A stretch of DNA of 47,394 nt from Oscillospiraceae bacterium (GCA_015065295.1 SVQN01000014.1:1-47394); one strand, 5' to 3'. Shown: positions 1-8,664, counted from the stretch's first letter. Notes: generated by a model from the sequence alone, not told the origin. Translations and numbers: made by a program.

Positions 1-37
1 CATCATATAAACCAAAACAAACCGGCAACAACCGCCC

Positions 38-96
38 AAAAAGGTTTTGGAGAGGGGTTTGGGGAGAACCTTTTCCTCAAAAAGGTTCTCCCCAAG
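38..96. repeat. Hairpin element HE copy 1 (forward orientation)
   Basis: A purine-rich tail followed by a perfect 16-bp stem (59-74 pairing with 80-95) around a short CCTC-containing loop. The same arrangement recurs near 17643, 30702, 39643, 40241 and 44463, and a truncated copy sits at the right window edge. Here it lies upstream of the beta-helix gene. It may be the 3' end of a leftward transcript lying outside the window or the border of an R-type repeat. Nothing else is visible in the first 100 bases. Confidence 0.8.
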
Positions 97-108
97 AAAA
101 CTTCACCC

Positions 109-137
109 TTGCACATCCCCCACCCCTGTGCTATAAT
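109..137 (+). promoter_or_regulatory. Sigma-A-type promoter for the beta-helix / URO-D-like pair
   Basis: TTGCAC (109-114), a 17-base spacer and TATAAT (132-137). The predicted start of transcription is about 30 bases before the start codon, and an AAAGGAG ribosome binding site follows. Confidence 0.75.
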
Positions 138-172
138 GAAGAAAACCAACGCAACAGAAAAGGAGAACCACC

Positions 173-1666
173 ATGACAGATTATCAGAACGCAGCCAACG
201 TCCTGAACCTCGGTGCGAAGAACGACGGGTCGGAAGACGTTTCGGAGATCGTCAACCGGTATACGAAGGAACAGGCACTGTATTTTCCGGCAGGAACGTA
301 TAAGGTCTGCAAGCCGCTTGTCCTGAAGCATGCCATCTACGGCGCAGGGTATGCACGCGGACCGCAGACGGAGGACGGGCTGACATGGCTTGTGTCCGAG
401 ATTGAACACAACGATACCGATCCCCTTCGCGAGACCGGCGTGATCCAGTTCGGCGGAACCGGACATTTTACCGTCGAAAATCTCAACATCCGCTGTAACA
501 GCCACGAGTGCGGCATCTATATCAATCCCTGTGTGCAGAGTACCGCCACGTTCATCAACAAAGTCGGTATCTACAATATGCGCGGGTACGGCCTGCTTGC
601 CACCAAGGGTCCCGAGAACCCCGGGTTTGCTTCCCGTCCGCTGTTCCTCCAGAACATGACCATCTTCGGTACCGCCGACTATCCGTACCCCTGCGTCGGT
701 ATCCAGCTTGACGAACGTATCGGCGACAACCGCTTCGCCAATATCGAAATCATGGGTACCCGCATCGGCGTGATGCAGGAGGCTTCCTTCGTCTACGCCA
801 CGAATATGCACATCTGGACCGGCTGTCTCGGTCAGAAGGACAACGACCAGTGGTGGGAAACCACCCGCAGCATCGTTCTCGGTCACGGCGACGCCAACTT
901 CCTCGGCGACAATATTTATGTTGATACCAGCTATGTCCTCATCGAGCTTCAGTCACGGCGGAATCTGCTTTCCATCAACAACTTCATGTCGTGGAAAGAC
1001 GGCTCCATCCGCGGATGCAGCAAACGGGATGCCAAGCTGTTCAAAATCCCTGAAGGAAGTACCGAATATCCGAACATTAACCTGACGAACGGTCTCGTCT
1101 ATGTCAGCGGAGACGACGAAAACCCCGGACGGCTGAACGACCTCACCGCGCCGTCCCCCAATGCGCGCATCCAGAATGTCCGCATTCTCAGCAATTACCG
1201 CCTGAACGCGAAGACATGGAAGCGGCACTCCTTCCTCCGCTGCGATACGCCGGCGTATTCCGGGATTGTTCCGGCTTCCGATATTGACCAGTACGTCCGG
1301 ATCGCCGCCGTCGTTCAGGAAGCGGGCGGTTCGTGCGAATTCACCTATACCGCCGATAACGGCGACCGCGCCGATTTCACGCTGGCAACCAAGGGAACGG
1401 TGACACAACTGCTCATGAAAAAAGGCATCTTCTGCGATGCGGAATTCTATGACAAGTTTGAGGATAAGTTCTGTACGCTGTATGTCAAAGTACCCGCGGG
1501 AAGTCCCGAACTGCATTACACCGTCAAAACGTCCTGCGCGAGCGACGGCTATTTCCCGCTCGACCTCGGTCTGCTGAAAAATCACCCCGATTTCACCGCA
1601 AAAACCGAAATTCTGACTTCCGCCGATGACCTCGGCTATGTAACACCGGAGGAAACTGTATGCTGA
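173..1666 (+). CDS. Right-handed beta-helix protein (pectate-lyase-superfamily-like)
   Basis: This 497-residue protein opens with a segment typical of pectate-lyase superfamily or tail-spike-like beta-helices (NLGAKNDGSEDVSEIVNRY, then YFPAGTYKV). Short beta-helix rungs with recurring Asn, Ile and Gly follow to about residue 340, and then a separate C-terminal domain of about 130 residues rich in beta strands. No signal peptide is seen, so a cytoplasmic enzyme acting on imported oligosaccharides is inferred. The ATG is chosen because AAAGGAG lies a few bases upstream. Its last codons overlap the start of the following URO-D-like gene by 7 bases, so the two are almost certainly translated as a pair. 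The substrate cannot be read from the sequence. Alternatives are a GH28- or GH55-like hydrolase, a polysaccharide lyase or a non-catalytic helix. Confidence 0.75.
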   Translation: MTDYQNAANVLNLGAKNDGSEDVSEIVNRYTKEQALYFPAGTYKVCKPLVLKHAIYGAGYARGPQTEDGLTWLVSEIEHNDTDPLRETGVIQFGGTGHFTVENLNIRCNSHECGIYINPCVQSTATFINKVGIYNMRGYGLLATKGPENPGFASRPLFLQNMTIFGTADYPYPCVGIQLDERIGDNRFANIEIMGTRIGVMQEASFVYATNMHIWTGCLGQKDNDQWWETTRSIVLGHGDANFLGDNIYVDTSYVLIELQSRRNLLSINNFMSWKDGSIRGCSKRDAKLFKIPEGSTEYPNINLTNGLVYVSGDDENPGRLNDLTAPSPNARIQNVRILSNYRLNAKTWKRHSFLRCDTPAYSGIVPASDIDQYVRIAAVVQEAGGSCEFTYTADNGDRADFTLATKGTVTQLLMKKGIFCDAEFYDKFEDKFCTLYVKVPAGSPELHYTVKTSCASDGYFPLDLGLLKNHPDFTAKTEILTSADDLGYVTPEETVC

Positions 1667-2676
1667 CAAAAAATGAAGTACGCGCCGCGATCCGCTTCCA
1701 GAATCCGCCCCGTCCGCCGCGCGCATTTACCAAATGGTGGGGCGAAGGTCTCGGCGAACAATACGGTTCCCAGCTTTCCCGCTTTGACAAATACGAAGAA
1801 GACGTCGTCGTTGTCCCGTTCCCCTGTCCCTCGTTCACTCCCCGCGACGACGGATTCTACTGGCGGCTCCCGCAGATCGACCGGACGAAAAAAGTCGGTC
1901 ACGACGCGAACGCCGCTCTGCCCGACTGGGCTGACCTTCCGGCACTTCTCGCCGATCTTCCCAACACCGACGCACCCGGCCTGTTCGATCAGGCAAAACG
2001 CATTGCCGATGCCGCGCACGCCGAAGGAAAGTACGTCCTGATCCATCACTGGTCGCTCATGTACGAGCGCATCTGGAATTTCCGCGGGATGGAAAATCTG
2101 CTGATGGACTACTACGACTATCCGGACGAAGTCCACGCTCTGCACCGCGCCGTTGCGGATACCGAAAACAAGCTCCTTCTCCGCGCCATCCGCGAATTAC
2201 AGCCGGACGGCTACATGATCAGCGACGACCTCGGCGCACAGCAGGCCCTGATGATGAGTCCCGCGATGTTCCGCGAATTCATCAAGCCGTACTATACCGA
2301 AACGTGGGGCATTGCGAAAGAACATGACGTGGACGTATGGCTCCACACCTGCGGATGCATTACCGACATCATCGGCGACCTGATCGAATGCGGGCTGTCC
2401 GTTCTGCACCCGATCCAGAAGCACACAATGGACTGGGACAAGGTTGCCGCCGACTGGAAGGGCAAGATCGCGTTCTGGGTCGGCATGGACGTACAGGACA
2501 CGCTCATCAACGGCTCTCCCGAAGATGTCCGCCGCGAAGTCCGTCTCATGCGCGACACGTTCGATTCCCCGGAAGGCGGATTCCTGTACGCGGCCGGCAA
2601 CGGCATCGTCGGAGGTACGCCGATTGAAAATATCGAAGCATTCCTGAATGAAATTCTGGTTTACGGGAATGAATAA
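1660..2676 (+). CDS. URO-D superfamily protein (MtaA/uroporphyrinogen decarboxylase-like)
   Basis: This 338-residue protein has the TIM-barrel layout of the URO-D superfamily, with a DDLGAQQALMMSP segment near residue 187 and VWLHTCG followed by DLIECGLSVLHPIQ near 225-250. HxC is the first half of the zinc motif of methylcobamide:thiol methyltransferases (MtaA/MtbA). The matching C-terminal cysteine loop is not present: AAGNGIVGGTPIEN has Asn at that place. The HemE N-terminal Arg-rich signature is also missing, so heme synthesis is unlikely. The start codon overlaps the stop of the beta-helix gene (ATGCTGA), indicating translational coupling, and a strong terminator follows. A role in methyl transfer or sugar modification is inference. 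A paralogue lies at 21998-22963, again in a carbohydrate operon. Confidence 0.8.
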   Translation: MLTKNEVRAAIRFQNPPRPPRAFTKWWGEGLGEQYGSQLSRFDKYEEDVVVVPFPCPSFTPRDDGFYWRLPQIDRTKKVGHDANAALPDWADLPALLADLPNTDAPGLFDQAKRIADAAHAEGKYVLIHHWSLMYERIWNFRGMENLLMDYYDYPDEVHALHRAVADTENKLLLRAIRELQPDGYMISDDLGAQQALMMSPAMFREFIKPYYTETWGIAKEHDVDVWLHTCGCITDIIGDLIECGLSVLHPIQKHTMDWDKVAADWKGKIAFWVGMDVQDTLINGSPEDVRREVRLMRDTFDSPEGGFLYAAGNGIVGGTPIENIEAFLNEILVYGNE

Positions 2677-2692
2677 ATTTCCGTAAAAAATG

Positions 2693-2724
2693 AAAAAGCG
2701 ATGTATTCCCGTACATCGCTTTTT
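2693..2724 (+). terminator. Rho-independent terminator after the URO-D-like gene
   Basis: A 13-bp perfect stem (2693-2705 with 2712-2724) with a 6-base loop and a T-rich right arm, 16 bases after the stop codon. It ends the 173-2676 operon. Confidence 0.9.
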
Positions 2725-2849
2725 CTGTTGGCCGCGCAACATATATAGTATACCATATCCGGAGACAGGTTGTAAAGAGATTTATGAACGAATCCGGAAT
2801 TTCTCCGAAGTGAACAGAAATTTTCTATAAAGTTTCAACAAAATACCAA

Positions 2850-2878
2850 TTGCAATTCGGGAATTCCTGTGCTATAAT
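2850..2878 (+). promoter_or_regulatory. Near-consensus promoter with no sizeable gene behind it
   Basis: TTGCAA (2850-2855), 17 bases, TATAAT (2873-2878). Downstream there is no open frame of gene size on this strand before a strong hairpin terminator, so the promoter seems to drive the short structured transcript described next. Confidence 0.75.
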
Positions 2879-2884
2879 ATAGAC

Positions 2885-3160
2885 ACAAAAGAAAGAGAGG
2901 ACAAACCAATGTACGAATAACGTACAGGACTTCTCAATAAAAGAATTCACGGAATTCATAAAAATATAGGAAGTCCGGTGAAGCAAAAAGCGTCTCTTGA
3001 ATAATGATTTATATAGAGTTAATAAACTTTATAAAAATTATAATTTCAACAGACAGTCAGCAGAAAGAGAGGATTACAAAAGATGTTAGATACCAAGATA
3101 AATAAGTGACCCTTGATCGTGTTTGTGAAGAAAGATGCGGTCAAGGGTCACTCTGATTTT
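2885..3160 (+). ncRNA. Candidate structured non-coding RNA or micro-peptide transcript
   Basis: The stretch between the promoter and the terminator contains nested inverted repeats: TGTACG/CGTACA (2910-2915 and 2921-2926); GGACTTC/GAAGTCC (2927-2933 and 2970-2976) enclosing GAATTC-ACG-GAATTC; and the terminator stem. Two very short frames start after similar AAAGAGAGG motifs: MYE (2909-2920, lying inside the first hairpin) and MLDTKINK (3083-3109, whose stop overlaps the terminator stem). No known RNA class (riboswitch, T-box, 6S, SRP, tmRNA) was recognised. Expression and function are inferred from promoter, structure and terminator only. Confidence 0.45.
3106..3160 (+). terminator. Terminator of the candidate ncRNA
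   Basis: An 11-bp perfect stem (3106-3116 with 3141-3151) with a 24-base loop, followed by TCTGATTTT. It closes the transcription unit that begins at the 2850 promoter. Confidence 0.7.
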
Positions 3161-3210
3161 ATACACACTTTTTCCGATGACTTGCGGACGCGGGTCTTTT
3201 TTATTTTCCG

Positions 3211-3246
3211 AAAAAAACGCCCACCGTTTCTGAGCGGTGAGCGTTT
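3211..3246 (-). terminator. Terminator of the OB-fold-like lipoprotein gene
   Basis: A stem of 12 pairs (3215-3226 with 3235-3246, one G-U on the minus strand) followed on the minus strand by a run of seven T. It lies about 20 bases after the lipoprotein stop codon. Confidence 0.8.
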
Positions 3247-3264
3247 GTTTTGTATATCCGTCAA

Positions 3265-4005
3265 TTACTTAACGATTACAGAGGTAACGTGGGGCTGTGC
3301 GCCTTCGTACCAGTAGAGGAAGCCTTCGAGGTCGATGGTGTCGCCGACATTGAGACCCTGAACTGCCTTGTAAACGTCGGTGGTTTCATTGCAGAGGTAG
3401 TATTCTACAACGAAGGTGTAGGTTGCACCATTGATGGAAGCGTTGAAGTAGAGGTCGCTGTCGGTACCAGCTTCACCGGAACCGTCCCAGTTGTAAAGGA
3501 ATGCTGCTTCGTTGCCGTTTGCATCGGTGGATGCTTCAACAGTCAGACCGTTGAACGCAACGAGCTTGTTCTGGTGGTTGATGAGTTCTTCGGTTCCGAG
3601 AAGAGCGGTAGCGTCCATTGCTTCTGCAACGTAATTGCCTTCCATGATTTCGAAGGTGGAGTCGATGATTTCAACTTCGCCTGCCCATGCGGTCTTGTGA
3701 CCGGAAACCTTGATCTTGGTGCCGGGGGTCAGCTTGTTGTATTCTTCTTCGGTGCAGGGCATATTGTAGAGGAAGTAGCCGCCTTCCTTGTCCTGCGTGT
3801 AGAGGGTCGCCTGGTTTTCCCACCAGCCCTGCTTTGCCTGAACGTAGGTTTCAACAACAACGGGGGTTTCGAGTTCGGCTGCTGCGTATTCCGCGTAGGT
3901 CATAACGCCTTCGGACTTAACGTCTGCTGCTTCTTCGCCGCCGGAACAGCCGACAACGCCGAGCATCATCACAGAAGCCATGATGAGAGCAAGAATCTTT
4001 TTCAT
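3265..4005 (-). CDS. Small secreted lipoprotein, OB-fold-like
   Basis: This 246-residue protein has a signal peptide ending in a lipobox (GVVGC, Cys20), so it should be anchored on the outer face of the membrane. The mature part seems to hold two repeated beta-rich units (around residues 45-125 and 135-245), each with a turn like KIKVSGHK or DTIDLEGF. That arrangement resembles OB-fold lipoproteins of Clostridia, but no enzymatic motif is visible. A GGAG ribosome binding site precedes the ATG. It is a single-gene unit with its own promoter and terminator, beside the sugar ABC transporter operon. A role in binding glycans or in an accessory envelope function is possible but not shown. Confidence 0.6.
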   Translation of the reverse strand: MKKILALIMASVMMLGVVGCSGGEEAADVKSEGVMTYAEYAAAELETPVVVETYVQAKQGWWENQATLYTQDKEGGYFLYNMPCTEEEYNKLTPGTKIKVSGHKTAWAGEVEIIDSTFEIMEGNYVAEAMDATALLGTEELINHQNKLVAFNGLTVEASTDANGNEAAFLYNWDGSGEAGTDSDLYFNASINGATYTFVVEYYLCNETTDVYKAVQGLNVGDTIDLEGFLYWYEGAQPHVTSVIVK

Positions 4006-4056
4006 TTCTGAATTCTCCTGATTTTTTTATAAATTGTTCAAAGAACATACATATTA

Positions 4057-4084
4057 ATTATACTCCGATTTTCGGAGAAGTCAA
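4057..4084 (-). promoter_or_regulatory. Promoter of the lipoprotein gene with a palindrome in its spacer
   Basis: On the minus strand: TTGACT (4084-4079), a 16-base spacer, TATAAT (4062-4057). The spacer consists almost wholly of the inverted repeat CTCCGA-TTT-TCGGAG (4063-4077), where a repressor or MerR-like activator could bind. A leader of about 45 bases precedes the start codon. Confidence 0.65.
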
Positions 4085-4165
4085 TATCCGGAAATTATGT
4101 TTTCCTGTTAAAAAATCCGGTCAGACTGTGAATTTTCCACAAAAATCCTGCGGATGCTGTCGAAC

Positions 4166-5767
4166 CTACTTCTTCCGCTTTTTCCACAGTTCCCTGCCGC
4201 AGTATACGAGAATTCCCGCCCATGTGATCCCGAGAACGGACAGCAGTGCGGCAGCCGCCGGAGGAAGCGGACCGAGATCGGTCTTTCCGGTGGAAACGGA
4301 CGTTCCCACACTGTCGAGACGGTACAGCGATGTGATGTCCGCATACAGCGTTTCCATATAGGCATCATCCACGGTTTCCGAACGGCGGACGGACTTCGTC
4401 ACGTTTTCGATGAGCTGTCCCGCCGCACTGCGGAGAGATGCCGAACCGTTGAAGACCGGCGTGACGAACGTATCGTCCGTGTGATCGAGCAGGAGCTTCG
4501 CCGCGTCGAGCTTGACGCTGTAATAATGGTCGTTGTCCTCGCCGCTGCGGGAGAGATAATCCTGATATTCGCCGGAACTCTGTGCCTTCGAGGTCACGGG
4601 AACGTAGCCTTCGGTGCCGGAATATGCGATCTGCACGTCGTTCGTCAGCAGATACTGCATGAACAGCCACGACGCCAGCACTTCCTGCGGGTCGCCTTTG
4701 TTGAACATACAGACGGACGGCCCCTGCGAGATCATCGCCGGATTGTCCGGATCAAACTGCGGAATCATGCGGACAGCCGTTTCAAACCGGACGAGGTTTT
4801 CCTCGCTGATATCGGACAGCGGCGCGTCGGTTCCCATCCACGTTGCGCCTGCGGTGGAGTCAACGGCAAAAATGCACTGACCGGCGTTGAGGAAGTTCGC
4901 AGGATAACTGGAAATCTTGAACGTCGTGAACGCCTCCGTTGCCGCGTGTTCCGCTACGGTATAGAGGAATTCCTCCGTGGTATCGTTGAACAGAAGAATG
5001 TCGCCTTCGGCAGTGGAATAGTCCGCACCCTTCTGACGGAGCACCTGAATCATCATGTTGTCCGTGGACTTGTAGATAAACGGCAGCATGACGTTCTGAC
5101 CGTTGATCCTGAACGTGCCGTCCGCGTTCTTTTCCGTCGCGGCTTCGGACACTTCCCAGACAAAATCCCATGTCAGCACGTCCGGCACGGTATAGCCGAG
5201 GGCTTCCACATAGGTTTTGTTGACGTAGCAGGCTTCCGTCGAACGCATGAACGGCAGGGCGTAATGTGTCCCGTCAATCACGCATTCGCTGAGAAACTGC
5301 GGAATAATTTCGTCTTTGGCAGGGGAATCAAAGCGGACTTCGCTTCCGCCGAGACCGTATTTTTCATTCGCAAAGAGTTCGTCCAGCGGAACGACAACGT
5401 TTGTACCGGTACGGTAGGTCGCAATGTGGTCGGGGTAAGTGATGCAGACGTTCGGCGTGGTATTCGTTGAAATGTTGGTGATAACGTCGTTGTAGATGCG
5501 GCTGTAGTCCGTGTACAGACGGAGATTGACCGTAATGTTCGGATAAATCGCCTGAAAATCCTCGATTGCCTGATGGTAAATGTCGGTCTGGGTCTTGTTG
5601 GTGTCGTTTTTCGCCCAGAACGTGATTTCGTAATTCCGGGACGTGTCGAATTCCTCCGGAATCACAAACGGATCCAGTCCGCGTGAACCGTGGCATCCGG
5701 TCAGAACAAACGGCAGCGTGACGGCGGCGGACAGAAGGAACGCGGTGAATTTTTTCGTGAACATCAT
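4166..5767 (-). CDS. ABC transporter sugar-binding lipoprotein (family 1) with C-terminal membrane anchor
   Basis: This 533-residue extracellular solute-binding protein begins with a signal peptide and lipobox (VLTGC, Cys25). The mature part has the usual family 1 landmarks: YEITFWAKNDTN near the start, a PNVCITYPDH turn, and Trp/Tyr-rich segments such as LTWDFVWEVSEAA. The last 35 residues are unusual: a Pro/Ala linker, a hydrophobic segment (LLSVLGITWAGILVYC) and a basic end (RELWKKRKK), which look like a second, C-terminal membrane anchor. It is the last gene of the ABC operon; its ATG overlaps the permease stop as ATGA, so translation is coupled. Substrate is not known, presumably an oligosaccharide. 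Confidence 0.9.
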   Translation of the reverse strand: MMFTKKFTAFLLSAAVTLPFVLTGCHGSRGLDPFVIPEEFDTSRNYEITFWAKNDTNKTQTDIYHQAIEDFQAIYPNITVNLRLYTDYSRIYNDVITNISTNTTPNVCITYPDHIATYRTGTNVVVPLDELFANEKYGLGGSEVRFDSPAKDEIIPQFLSECVIDGTHYALPFMRSTEACYVNKTYVEALGYTVPDVLTWDFVWEVSEAATEKNADGTFRINGQNVMLPFIYKSTDNMMIQVLRQKGADYSTAEGDILLFNDTTEEFLYTVAEHAATEAFTTFKISSYPANFLNAGQCIFAVDSTAGATWMGTDAPLSDISEENLVRFETAVRMIPQFDPDNPAMISQGPSVCMFNKGDPQEVLASWLFMQYLLTNDVQIAYSGTEGYVPVTSKAQSSGEYQDYLSRSGEDNDHYYSVKLDAAKLLLDHTDDTFVTPVFNGSASLRSAAGQLIENVTKSVRRSETVDDAYMETLYADITSLYRLDSVGTSVSTGKTDLGPLPPAAAALLSVLGITWAGILVYCGRELWKKRKK

Positions 5768-6639
5768 CCCTTGGTTCCTCCTCTCGCAACACCTTCCATG
5801 ATCTTCTTGCGGAAAATCAGGAACAGGACGATCAGCGGTACGGAAATGACGACCACGGCCGCCATCATCGCGGGGATATTTTCACGGCCGAAACCGTTTT
5901 CGCGGATCTCCTGAATCCCGTTCGAGACGAGATAATAGGCGGGATCGTCCGTGACCAGACGCGGCCAGACGTAGGAGTTCCAGCATTCGATGACCTTCAG
6001 GATGGTCACGGTAACAATCGTCGGCTTGCAGATCGGGATCATCACGCGGAGCAGATACTTGAGGTCGGACGTACCGTCCACCTTGGCGGCGTAGTAGAGT
6101 TCGTCCGGAATCTGCGCGAAATTTTCTTTCAGAAGATAGATGTAGAACACCGACGTGACCGACGGAAGAATCAGCCCGAGGAAGGTGTTCCGCAGGTCAA
6201 GGTTGGTGACAGTCGTGTAGTTGGTAATGATGACCAGTTCGTTCGGGATCATCATCAGGGAGAGGAACAGCGTGAACAGCGCGTTCTTGCCGCGGAAATT
6301 CAGCCGGGCGAACGCAAATGCCGCCGGAATAATCACGATCAGCATGACCGCCGTGGTGATAACGGTGAAAATCAGCGTGTTCAGGAAATACTGTCCGAGC
6401 GGAACGGTCGTGAACGCGTCAACGTAGTTCTGGAACGTCGGGGACAGCGTGAAGAATTTCGGGATGTACTCGGAGCTGTAGGAACCGTAGCTTTTCACGG
6501 AGGTCAGCAGCATCCAGTAGAACGGGAACAGAACCATGATCGCCCAGAGGGTCAGGAACGTATAGACCACGGCGTTTTTGACCTTCTCGCGGGTGCGGGC
6601 GGCTTTTTCGATTGTTTCGTAGTTGACAGGCTTGCTCAT
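5764..6639 (-). CDS. Sugar ABC transporter permease (MalG/AraQ type)
   Basis: This 291-residue inner-membrane permease has about six hydrophobic helices and the EAA loop (YYAAKVDGTSDLKYLLRVMIPICKP, about residues 190-215) that docks the ATPase. An upstream in-frame ATG would add 15 residues and overlap the preceding permease gene. The start used here is preferred because AAGGGAGG lies just before it and leaves a 16-base gap. It pairs with the MalF-type permease upstream to form the heteromeric channel. The stop overlaps the binding-protein start by 4 bases. Confidence 0.92.
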   Translation of the reverse strand: MSKPVNYETIEKAARTREKVKNAVVYTFLTLWAIMVLFPFYWMLLTSVKSYGSYSSEYIPKFFTLSPTFQNYVDAFTTVPLGQYFLNTLIFTVITTAVMLIVIIPAAFAFARLNFRGKNALFTLFLSLMMIPNELVIITNYTTVTNLDLRNTFLGLILPSVTSVFYIYLLKENFAQIPDELYYAAKVDGTSDLKYLLRVMIPICKPTIVTVTILKVIECWNSYVWPRLVTDDPAYYLVSNGIQEIRENGFGRENIPAMMAAVVVISVPLIVLFLIFRKKIMEGVARGGTKG

Positions 6640-6655
6640 GAAAACGCCTCCCTTC

Positions 6656-7546
6656 TCAATAATGGACGTGCTTGCGGCTGACAAGCAGGTTGATGCAGGT
6701 GATGGTCAGGACGATCACAAACAGGATGATCGCCGCAGCCGATGCATACGACGGGAATCCGCCGCTGTCGCCGTAGAGCATATCGTAGACATACCCGACG
6801 ATGGTGTTCATTTCGGCGGCGTTGAGATTGGTGCCGAACAGGGCGACCGCGTCGCTGTACGCCTTGAACGCGCCGATGAAACCGGTGATAATCAGATAGA
6901 ACAGCATCGGCGAGATCATCGGAAGCGTGATTTTGCGGAACATCCGGAATTTCGACGTACCGTCGATTTTTGCGGCATTGTAGTAATCCTGCTTGACGGA
7001 TGCGAGCGCACTCGTCAGAATCAGAATTTTGAACGGCATGACGACCCAGATCGTGTAGAAACACAGAACGAACATTTTCGCCCAGTACGGGCCGTCGATG
7101 AAGTCAACCGGTCCCGCACTGAACAGACTCAGCACAAGATTGGCAAGCCCGTCCGTGTACGGTGTTTTCTTGAATAAAATCATGAAGACCAGACCGACCG
7201 CCAGCGTATTGGTCACATAGGGCAGGAAATACACAGTCTGGAACAGATTTTTCAGGGGCTTGATCGAACTGAGTCCGAGGGAAATCAGCAGAGCGATCCC
7301 CGTGGACAGCGGAACGGTGATGACAACGAGAATGAAGGTGTTCTTCAGTGCCTGCAAAAAATAGGGATCGTGCAGAACATAAGAATAGTTGTAGCCGCCC
7401 ACGCCGAAGAAGGTCTGGGACGCGGAATTATAGCCTTCCTCGAACGAGTAAATGAATACGTCAACGAGCGGATAGACCATAAACACGCCGAGAAACAGGA
7501 TCGCCGGCAGGAGGTACAGCCACGCTTTGGAATTTCGGTTATCCAT
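6656..7546 (-). CDS. Sugar ABC transporter permease (MalF/LacF/UgpA type)
   Basis: This 296-residue membrane protein has a first helix at about residues 8-30 (LYLLPAILFLGVFMVYPL) and an EAA loop near 200 (YYNAAKIDGTSKFRMFRKIT). It is the partner of the MalG-type permease that follows. GGAGGAG lies directly before the ATG. It sits 14 bases after the ATPase gene within one leftward operon. Confidence 0.92.
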   Translation of the reverse strand: MDNRNSKAWLYLLPAILFLGVFMVYPLVDVFIYSFEEGYNSASQTFFGVGGYNYSYVLHDPYFLQALKNTFILVVITVPLSTGIALLISLGLSSIKPLKNLFQTVYFLPYVTNTLAVGLVFMILFKKTPYTDGLANLVLSLFSAGPVDFIDGPYWAKMFVLCFYTIWVVMPFKILILTSALASVKQDYYNAAKIDGTSKFRMFRKITLPMISPMLFYLIITGFIGAFKAYSDAVALFGTNLNAAEMNTIVGYVYDMLYGDSGGFPSYASAAAIILFVIVLTITCINLLVSRKHVHY

Positions 7547-7560
7547 ACAGTTCTCCTCCG

Positions 7561-8664
7561 TTATTCGGCATCGAAACGGATGCGTTCTTCGGTTTTCTTG
7601 TTAAACAGAAAGACTTTGTGCGGCTTGAGGGCAAAACGGACGGTTTCCGCAGCGAGATCGACCTTATTTTCCGCGCTGATGATCGAGCGGACGGTCGGAT
7701 TCACGGACTGTTCGTTCGTCGAAACCACGCTCACGTCGCGTCCCATGACTTCGAGTCCGGACAGCTTACAGGAGAATGCACCGTCGTCACGGAGAACAAA
7801 TCCTTCCGGACGAATGCCGACCCACACGTCCTGATCGGAAACGCCTTTCACGTCGAGTACGGTGTCCGCTCCGATGGTCAGCTTTCCACCCTTTACGGAA
7901 CCTTCAAACACATTGATCGGGGGCGTGCCGAGGAATTTTGCGACGAACAGGTTCACCGGATCGTCGTACACGTCCTGCGGCTTGCCGATCTGCTGGACAA
8001 CGCCGTCCTTCATGACGACAATGCGGTCGGAAATGCTCATGGCTTCGTCCTGGTCGTGGGTGACGAACACGGTCGTGATGCCGGTTTCGCGCTGGATGCG
8101 CTTGATTTCCTCGCGGGTCTGAAGACGGAGACGTGCGTCCAGGTTCGACAGCGGTTCATCGAGCAGGAGAACGCGCGGCATCTTCACGAGCGCACGGGCG
8201 ATGGCAACGCGCTGCTGCTGACCGCCGGACAGTTCGCTCGGCTTGCGGTCTAAAAGTCCGTCGATCTGGACGAGTTTGGCGATGGCTTCCGCCTTGTCGG
8301 ACATCTGCTGCTTGGTCAGCTTGTCCGCACCGCGCAGGTTTTCGAGGGGGAAGGTAATATTCTGCTTGACGGTGAGATGGGGGTAGAGCGCGTAGTTCTG
8401 GAAGACCAGACCGACGCCGCGGTTTTCGGGGGGAAGATCGGTGACATCGTCGTCCCCGAAGAAGATTTTGCCGGAGGTCGGCTTCTGAAGACCGCAGATG
8501 AGGTTCAGCGTGGTACTTTTGCCGCATCCGGAGGGACCGAGCAGACCGATCAGTTCGCCGTCGGGGATTTCAAAGGTGAAATTGTCCACCGCGACGACGT
8601 CTTCCTTCAGCTTCCGGTTCCGGTTGGGGAATTTTTTCGTCAGATTTTGCAATACAACTTTCAT
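7561..8664 (-). CDS. Sugar ABC transporter ATP-binding protein (MsmK/UgpC/MalK type)
   Basis: This 367-residue ATPase has Walker A (GPSGCGKST, 43-51), Q loop (LVFQN, 86-90), ABC signature (LSGGQQQR, 145-152), Walker B (VLLLDEP, 165-171) and a switch His in FVTHDQDEA. The C-terminal third holds TOBE/OB repeats typical of the carbohydrate CUT1 subfamily (VWVGIRPEGF). It is the first gene of the operon, so this importer carries its own ATPase instead of relying on a shared MsmK; it might still energise permeases encoded elsewhere. A ribosome binding site (AAAGGA) is present. Confidence 0.95.
   Translation of the reverse strand: MKVVLQNLTKKFPNRNRKLKEDVVAVDNFTFEIPDGELIGLLGPSGCGKSTTLNLICGLQKPTSGKIFFGDDDVTDLPPENRGVGLVFQNYALYPHLTVKQNITFPLENLRGADKLTKQQMSDKAEAIAKLVQIDGLLDRKPSELSGGQQQRVAIARALVKMPRVLLLDEPLSNLDARLRLQTREEIKRIQRETGITTVFVTHDQDEAMSISDRIVVMKDGVVQQIGKPQDVYDDPVNLFVAKFLGTPPINVFEGSVKGGKLTIGADTVLDVKGVSDQDVWVGIRPEGFVLRDDGAFSCKLSGLEVMGRDVSVVSTNEQSVNPTVRSIISAENKVDLAAETVRFALKPHKVFLFNKKTEERIRFDAE

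Noticed and set aside
1660-2676. Assignment as heme biosynthesis enzyme HemE
   Set aside because: The N-terminal HemE signature is missing, no other heme gene is nearby, and the operon partner is a beta-helix carbohydrate protein.
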